Shown here piece by piece: positions 6,567-9,238 of a stretch of 9,238 bases of DNA; position 1 is the stretch's first letter; each line of letters opens with the position of its first letter. This stretch comes from Rhodobacter sp. (lineage in GTDB: Bacteria; Pseudomonadota; Alphaproteobacteria; Rhodobacterales; Rhodobacteraceae): the NCBI GenBank assembly GCA_027482795.1, contig JAIXVS010000323.1, positions 1-9,238 of the forward strand, read 5' to 3'. The notes beneath the pieces were generated by a model. It did not search any database. It was not told the origin of the DNA and was given only the letters and a program-made list of their open reading frames with translations. Both the position numbers and the translations under genes were made by a program.

Positions 6567-8762
6567 ATGATGAAGCGTTTGCTGACCTCAACCACAATCG
6601 TGTCTATGGCGATGATGCCAATGGCCCCCCTGCCGATGATGGCGCAGGTGATGGACGACGCGGGCAGAATTATTGCCGCAGATGGCACCGTGCTGTGCGA
6701 GCCGACGGACGAGATTATGTGCAGCTTGGATGATGAAGAGATTCAGAACGCGGCAAACGAAATTCAAAGCCGACTAGACGCAGAGGCTGAGGCTGAAGCC
6801 GCCGCACAGGCAGAGGCAGAAGCCGCCGCTCAGGCGGAAGCTGAGGCGGCTGCTCAGGCAGAAGCTGAGGCGGCTGCGCAGGCAGAGGCTGAGGCGGCTG
6901 CGCAGGCAGAGGCAGAGGCGGCTGCGCAGGCAGAGGCGGAAGCCGCCGCGCAGGCAGAAGCAGAAGCGGCTGCTCAGGCAGAGGCTGAGGCGGCTGCTCA
7001 GGCAGAGGCTGAGGCGGCTGCTCAGGCAGAGGCAGAGGCGGCTGCTCAGGCAGAGGCTGACGCTGCTGCTCAGGCAGAGGCTGACGCTGCTGCTCAGGCA
7101 GAAGCTGACGCTGCTGCGCAGGCAGAGGAAGAGGCGGCTGCGCAGGCGGAGGCTGACGCTGCTGCTCAGGCAGAAGCTGACGCTGCTGCGCAGGCAGAAG
7201 TTGACGCTGCCGCACAGGCAGAAGCTGAAGCAGCCGCACAGGCGGAAGTTGACGCTGCCGCACAGGCGGAAGTTGACGCCGCGGCACAGGCAGAGGCTGA
7301 TGCCGCCGCGCAGGCGGAAGTTGACGCTGCCGCGCAGGCGGAAGTTGAAGCTGCCGCGCAGGCAGAGGCTGACGCCGCTGCACAGGCTGAAGGTGAGACC
7401 CTGCCCGAAGCGCTAACAGAGGAAGAAATTCAGGCGCAAACCGAGGCTGCTTTGGCGCAAGGTGCTGCGGAAACAACGGCAGCCGATGGCACCCCGATTG
7501 ACCCCGCAGCAGGACTGCTGGCCGAAGAAACCCCTATCGACCCCGCAGCGCCGCTGATAGATGCGCCCGTTGTATCTGACACCGAAGCCGAGGCGCTGAC
7601 GACTTTGCTGGCCGCCCCTGCGGGCCCAAGCGATGAAGCAGCCCCGCCCGAAGTCGCCGCCCCCCTAGATGCACCCTTGCCCGTGTTCGAGGCTGATGCG
7701 GGCAGCGATGCGCCGGTTGACCCTGCCGCTGCCGAAGCTGCGCTAAACGCCATTCCACCCAGCGCAAATACCGTTGCCACCACGGTGGAAACGGTAACCG
7801 CTGCACAAACACGCTCGTCCGCGCAGGAATTCAAAGCCGCACCAAAGAAAACCGCCGATGGCAAAAAGACTGGGCTTTCCGATTTGGAAAAGGTCGGGCT
7901 GTTTGTGCTGGGCGCGGTGGTGATTGGCCAAGTTCTGAATTCCATTCAGGGCAAATCCACCGTCGTCTCGAACACGGGTGACCGTGTGGTGGTGCAAAAC
8001 CCTGACGGCACTTATGGGCTGTACAAAGATGACGATGCGATCCTGCGCCAACCCGGATCTACTGTGCGCACCGAAACCTATAATGACGGGTCTTCGCGCA
8101 CCATCGTGCAGCGCGCTGATGGCACCCAAGTTGTAACCGTGCGCGATGCAGCGGGCCGCGTGCTGCGCCGTGCGCAATACGACCGCCTTGGCCGCGAATT
8201 GGTGCTGCTGGACGAATTTGCGCCCGAACGTCCCGTCAATGTGGCCGATCTGCCGCGCCCGCGCGTGATAGGCTCGACCCGCAGCGAAGATGCCGCCCTG
8301 CGCGCCGCCATTGCCGCGCGGCAAATCGAGAAGCTGGGGCGCGGTTTTAGCTTGCGGCAAATCCGCGACATCGCCGAGGTGCGCGCGCTGGCCGCCGAGG
8401 TGGATGTTGAACGCATCACCTTTGCCTCTGGCTCGGCTGCGATCACGCCAGAACAGGCCAATGCCTTGGCCGATTTGGGCGCGGTGATGCAAGATATGCT
8501 GGACAAAAACGCCGCCGAGATGTTCTTGATCGAAGGGCACACCGATGCCACGGGCGCGGCTGCGCTGAACCTTGCCCTGTCAGACCGCCGCGCAGAATCG
8601 GTGGCGCTGGCCCTGTCGGAATATTTCGCCATTCCGCCTGAAAATATGATTGTACAGGGCTATGGCGAGACGGAACTGCGCATTAAGACCCAAGCAAGCG
8701 AGCCGCAGAACCGCCGCGTGGCGGTCCGGGTGATTACCCCACTGTTGCGGCCCATGCCGTAA
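6567..8762 (+). CDS. Exported OmpA-family protein with 25 Ala/Glu octapeptide repeats
   Basis: This 731-residue protein is a mosaic. Residues 1-26 are a Met-rich signal peptide. A short segment with C44 and C52 follows. Residues 74-273 are 25 perfect-length octapeptides A-E-[A/V/E]-[E/D]-A-A-A-Q. Residues 274-430 are an acidic Pro/Ala linker with TPIDPAA twice and APVDPAA once. A short hydrophobic segment, VGLFVLGAVVIGQVL, is at 443-457. Residues 464-551 are beta-rich and resemble Rhs/YD sequence (QYDRLGREL). Residues about 614-724 are an OmpA-like peptidoglycan-binding domain: GHTDATG with D660, LSDRRA with R675 (same 15-residue spacing as the Acinetobacter OmpA diaminopimelate-binding pair), GYGE and NRRVAVRV. 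It probably tethers something to the cell wall across the periplasm, which is inference. Tandem ATGs at 6567 and 6570 follow AAGGA; the second has better spacing. The open frame back to 6477 lacks a signal peptide at its start. A strong terminator follows. Confidence 0.88.
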   Translation: MMKRLLTSTTIVSMAMMPMAPLPMMAQVMDDAGRIIAADGTVLCEPTDEIMCSLDDEEIQNAANEIQSRLDAEAEAEAAAQAEAEAAAQAEAEAAAQAEAEAAAQAEAEAAAQAEAEAAAQAEAEAAAQAEAEAAAQAEAEAAAQAEAEAAAQAEAEAAAQAEADAAAQAEADAAAQAEADAAAQAEEEAAAQAEADAAAQAEADAAAQAEVDAAAQAEAEAAAQAEVDAAAQAEVDAAAQAEADAAAQAEVDAAAQAEVEAAAQAEADAAAQAEGETLPEALTEEEIQAQTEAALAQGAAETTAADGTPIDPAAGLLAEETPIDPAAPLIDAPVVSDTEAEALTTLLAAPAGPSDEAAPPEVAAPLDAPLPVFEADAGSDAPVDPAAAEAALNAIPPSANTVATTVETVTAAQTRSSAQEFKAAPKKTADGKKTGLSDLEKVGLFVLGAVVIGQVLNSIQGKSTVVSNTGDRVVVQNPDGTYGLYKDDDAILRQPGSTVRTETYNDGSSRTIVQRADGTQVVTVRDAAGRVLRRAQYDRLGRELVLLDEFAPERPVNVADLPRPRVIGSTRSEDAALRAAIAARQIEKLGRGFSLRQIRDIAEVRALAAEVDVERITFASGSAAITPEQANALADLGAVMQDMLDKNAAEMFLIEGHTDATGAAALNLALSDRRAESVALALSEYFAIPPENMIVQGYGETELRIKTQASEPQNRRVAVRVITPLLRPMP
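6786..7385 (+). repeat. 25 tandem 24-base units coding AEAEAAAQ-type octapeptides
   Basis: Exactly 25 units of 24 bases fill 600 bases in frame with no indel. Residues A1, E2, A5, A6, A7 and Q8 are invariant; position 3 is A, V or E and position 4 is E or D. Units 1-11 all have E at position 4, while most of units 12-25 have D, with V at position 3 only from unit 18 onward. The glutamine codon is always CAG, but Ala and Glu codons vary widely. Some neighbours are identical in DNA (units 9 and 10; 12 and 13). Units 13-14 and 16-17 differ by one base over 48, showing local duplication. Confidence 0.95.
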
Positions 8763-8783
8763 CCTTGTGCAGGGTTGCACCCC

Positions 8784-8812
8784 AAAGGCCCCGCAGCAGC
8801 GGGGCCTTTTTT
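8784..8812 (+). terminator. Intrinsic terminator after the OmpA-family gene
   Basis: AAAGGCCCCGC (8784-8794), loop AGCA, then GCGGGGCCTTT (8799-8809) form a perfect 11-base-pair stem, with a run of six T at 8807-8812. It begins 22 bases after the OmpA-family stop. Its end overlaps the dsbB stop at 8811-8813. On the minus strand the stem is followed by only TTT, so it should be much weaker for dsbB. Confidence 0.92.
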
Positions 8813-9238
8813 ATGCCCGCGCGGCGCGTATCCAAAACCCCGCCAGCACCAGCGAGATAATCCCATTCCACCCCGCCATCGAAATTCCAAACATCTGCCA
8901 AGGGATAGCATCGCAGCGCACGGGCGCGCCCACTGTGGTATCGGTCGCCAGCAGATCATCCACGCTGACCCCTGCCAGCGCGTCCACGGTGCAGGTGGCC
9001 AAACCCTCCCACCATGTTTGTTCAACCCCCACATGGAACAGCGCGATTGCCGCAGTGGTCAGCGCCGCCAGCGCGCCCAAAATTGGCCAAATGCGCTGCG
9101 GCAGGGCAAGCCCAAGCGCGCCCAACACAATAGCCGCCCCGTGGGGCCAGCGCTGCCATAGGCACAGCGTACAGGGCAGCAGCCCGCCGATGTATTCAAA
9201 GCCAAAGGCCCCCGCCAGTAGCGCGGCAGACCCGCCAG
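8811..9238 (-). CDS. dsbB: Disulfide bond formation protein DsbB, N-terminus cut by window edge
   Basis: DsbB is the inner-membrane protein that reoxidises DsbA and passes electrons to quinone. The frame is open to the window edge and gives 141 residues; the family is about 150-175, so roughly 10-30 residues are missing. Both redox pairs are present: C22-T-L-C25 followed by LWQRW (visible-residue numbering), and C82 in ATCTVD with C108 in VRCDAIPW. The C82-C108 spacing of 26 equals C104-C130 in E. coli, and R29 matches the quinone-site R48. Hydrophobic stretches at about 34-46, 50-67 and 119-136 fit three of the four helices; the first is only partly visible. An apparent GTG start at 9128 inside the gene would remove the CxxC and should not be used. 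It converges on the OmpA-family gene, whose terminator overlaps its stop. Confidence 0.92.
   Translation of the reverse strand, partial: GGSAALLAGAFGFEYIGGLLPCTLCLWQRWPHGAAIVLGALGLALPQRIWPILGALAALTTAAIALFHVGVEQTWWEGLATCTVDALAGVSVDDLLATDTTVGAPVRCDAIPWQMFGISMAGWNGIISLVLAGFWIRAARA

Noticed and set aside
6786..7385. CRISPR array or clustered DNA-binding repeats
   Set aside because: The units are contiguous, have no spacers, and vary mainly at third codon positions within an open frame, so this is a coding repeat.
6715..7476. Long minus-strand open frame (253 codons, rich in Pro, Gln, Leu and Arg) across the octad repeat
   Set aside because: It is the reverse-frame reading of the 24-base repeat, which cannot create stops once one unit is open. 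It has no ribosome site or domain, and the plus-strand protein has a signal peptide and a known C-terminal domain.
7743..8540. 265-codon minus-strand open frame opposite the OmpA-family C-terminal half
   Set aside because: It is antisense to a well-supported domain, with no ribosome site and no recognisable motif.
9001..9128. GTG at 9128 as the start of the rightmost gene
   Set aside because: The same frame continues upstream through the CTLC redox motif of DsbB to the window edge, so the GTG is an internal valine codon.

Overview
The window looks like chromosomal DNA from an alphaproteobacterium, most likely Rhodobacterales (Roseobacter group). The grounds are the G+C-rich coding sequence, the pyrC-pyrE-dnaB order, the DsbB and OmpA-like protein types, and an intergenic inverted repeat of a kind I associate with that order. 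No transposase, integrase, CRISPR array, tRNA or rRNA was seen.

Layout. The left half is read leftward: pyrC (dihydroorotase), then pyrE (orotate phosphoribosyltransferase), then after a 248-base gap dnaB (replicative helicase), a dimethylargininase-like gene whose start overlaps the dnaB stop by one base, and 33 bases later the 5' part of a glycosyltransferase-like gene cut by the window edge. pyrC and pyrE catalyse two non-consecutive steps of de novo pyrimidine synthesis. Between them lies a pair of facing, related 32-base repeats.

The middle holds a small exported DUF1311/LprI-like protein read rightward, divergent from pyrC. It converges with only four bases between stops on a leftward family-2-type glycosyltransferase. 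A 201-base divergent spacer follows.

The right part is dominated by one large exported OmpA-family protein (731 residues). It has 25 uninterrupted copies of an eight-residue Ala/Glu/Gln repeat (600 bases), an acidic Pro/Ala linker, a short hydrophobic segment, a beta-rich stretch and a C-terminal peptidoglycan-binding domain. A strong intrinsic terminator ends it. A leftward dsbB, missing its N-terminus at the window edge, converges on it.

The most unusual item is the OmpA-family protein: residues 70-415 contain no Lys, Arg or His, and the repeat has an eight-residue period that does not fit a canonical heptad coiled coil. The rest is mostly recognisable housekeeping. Three local DNA symmetries (upstream of dnaB, between pyrC and pyrE, upstream of pyrC) merit a look. 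I see no convincing multi-gene novel system.
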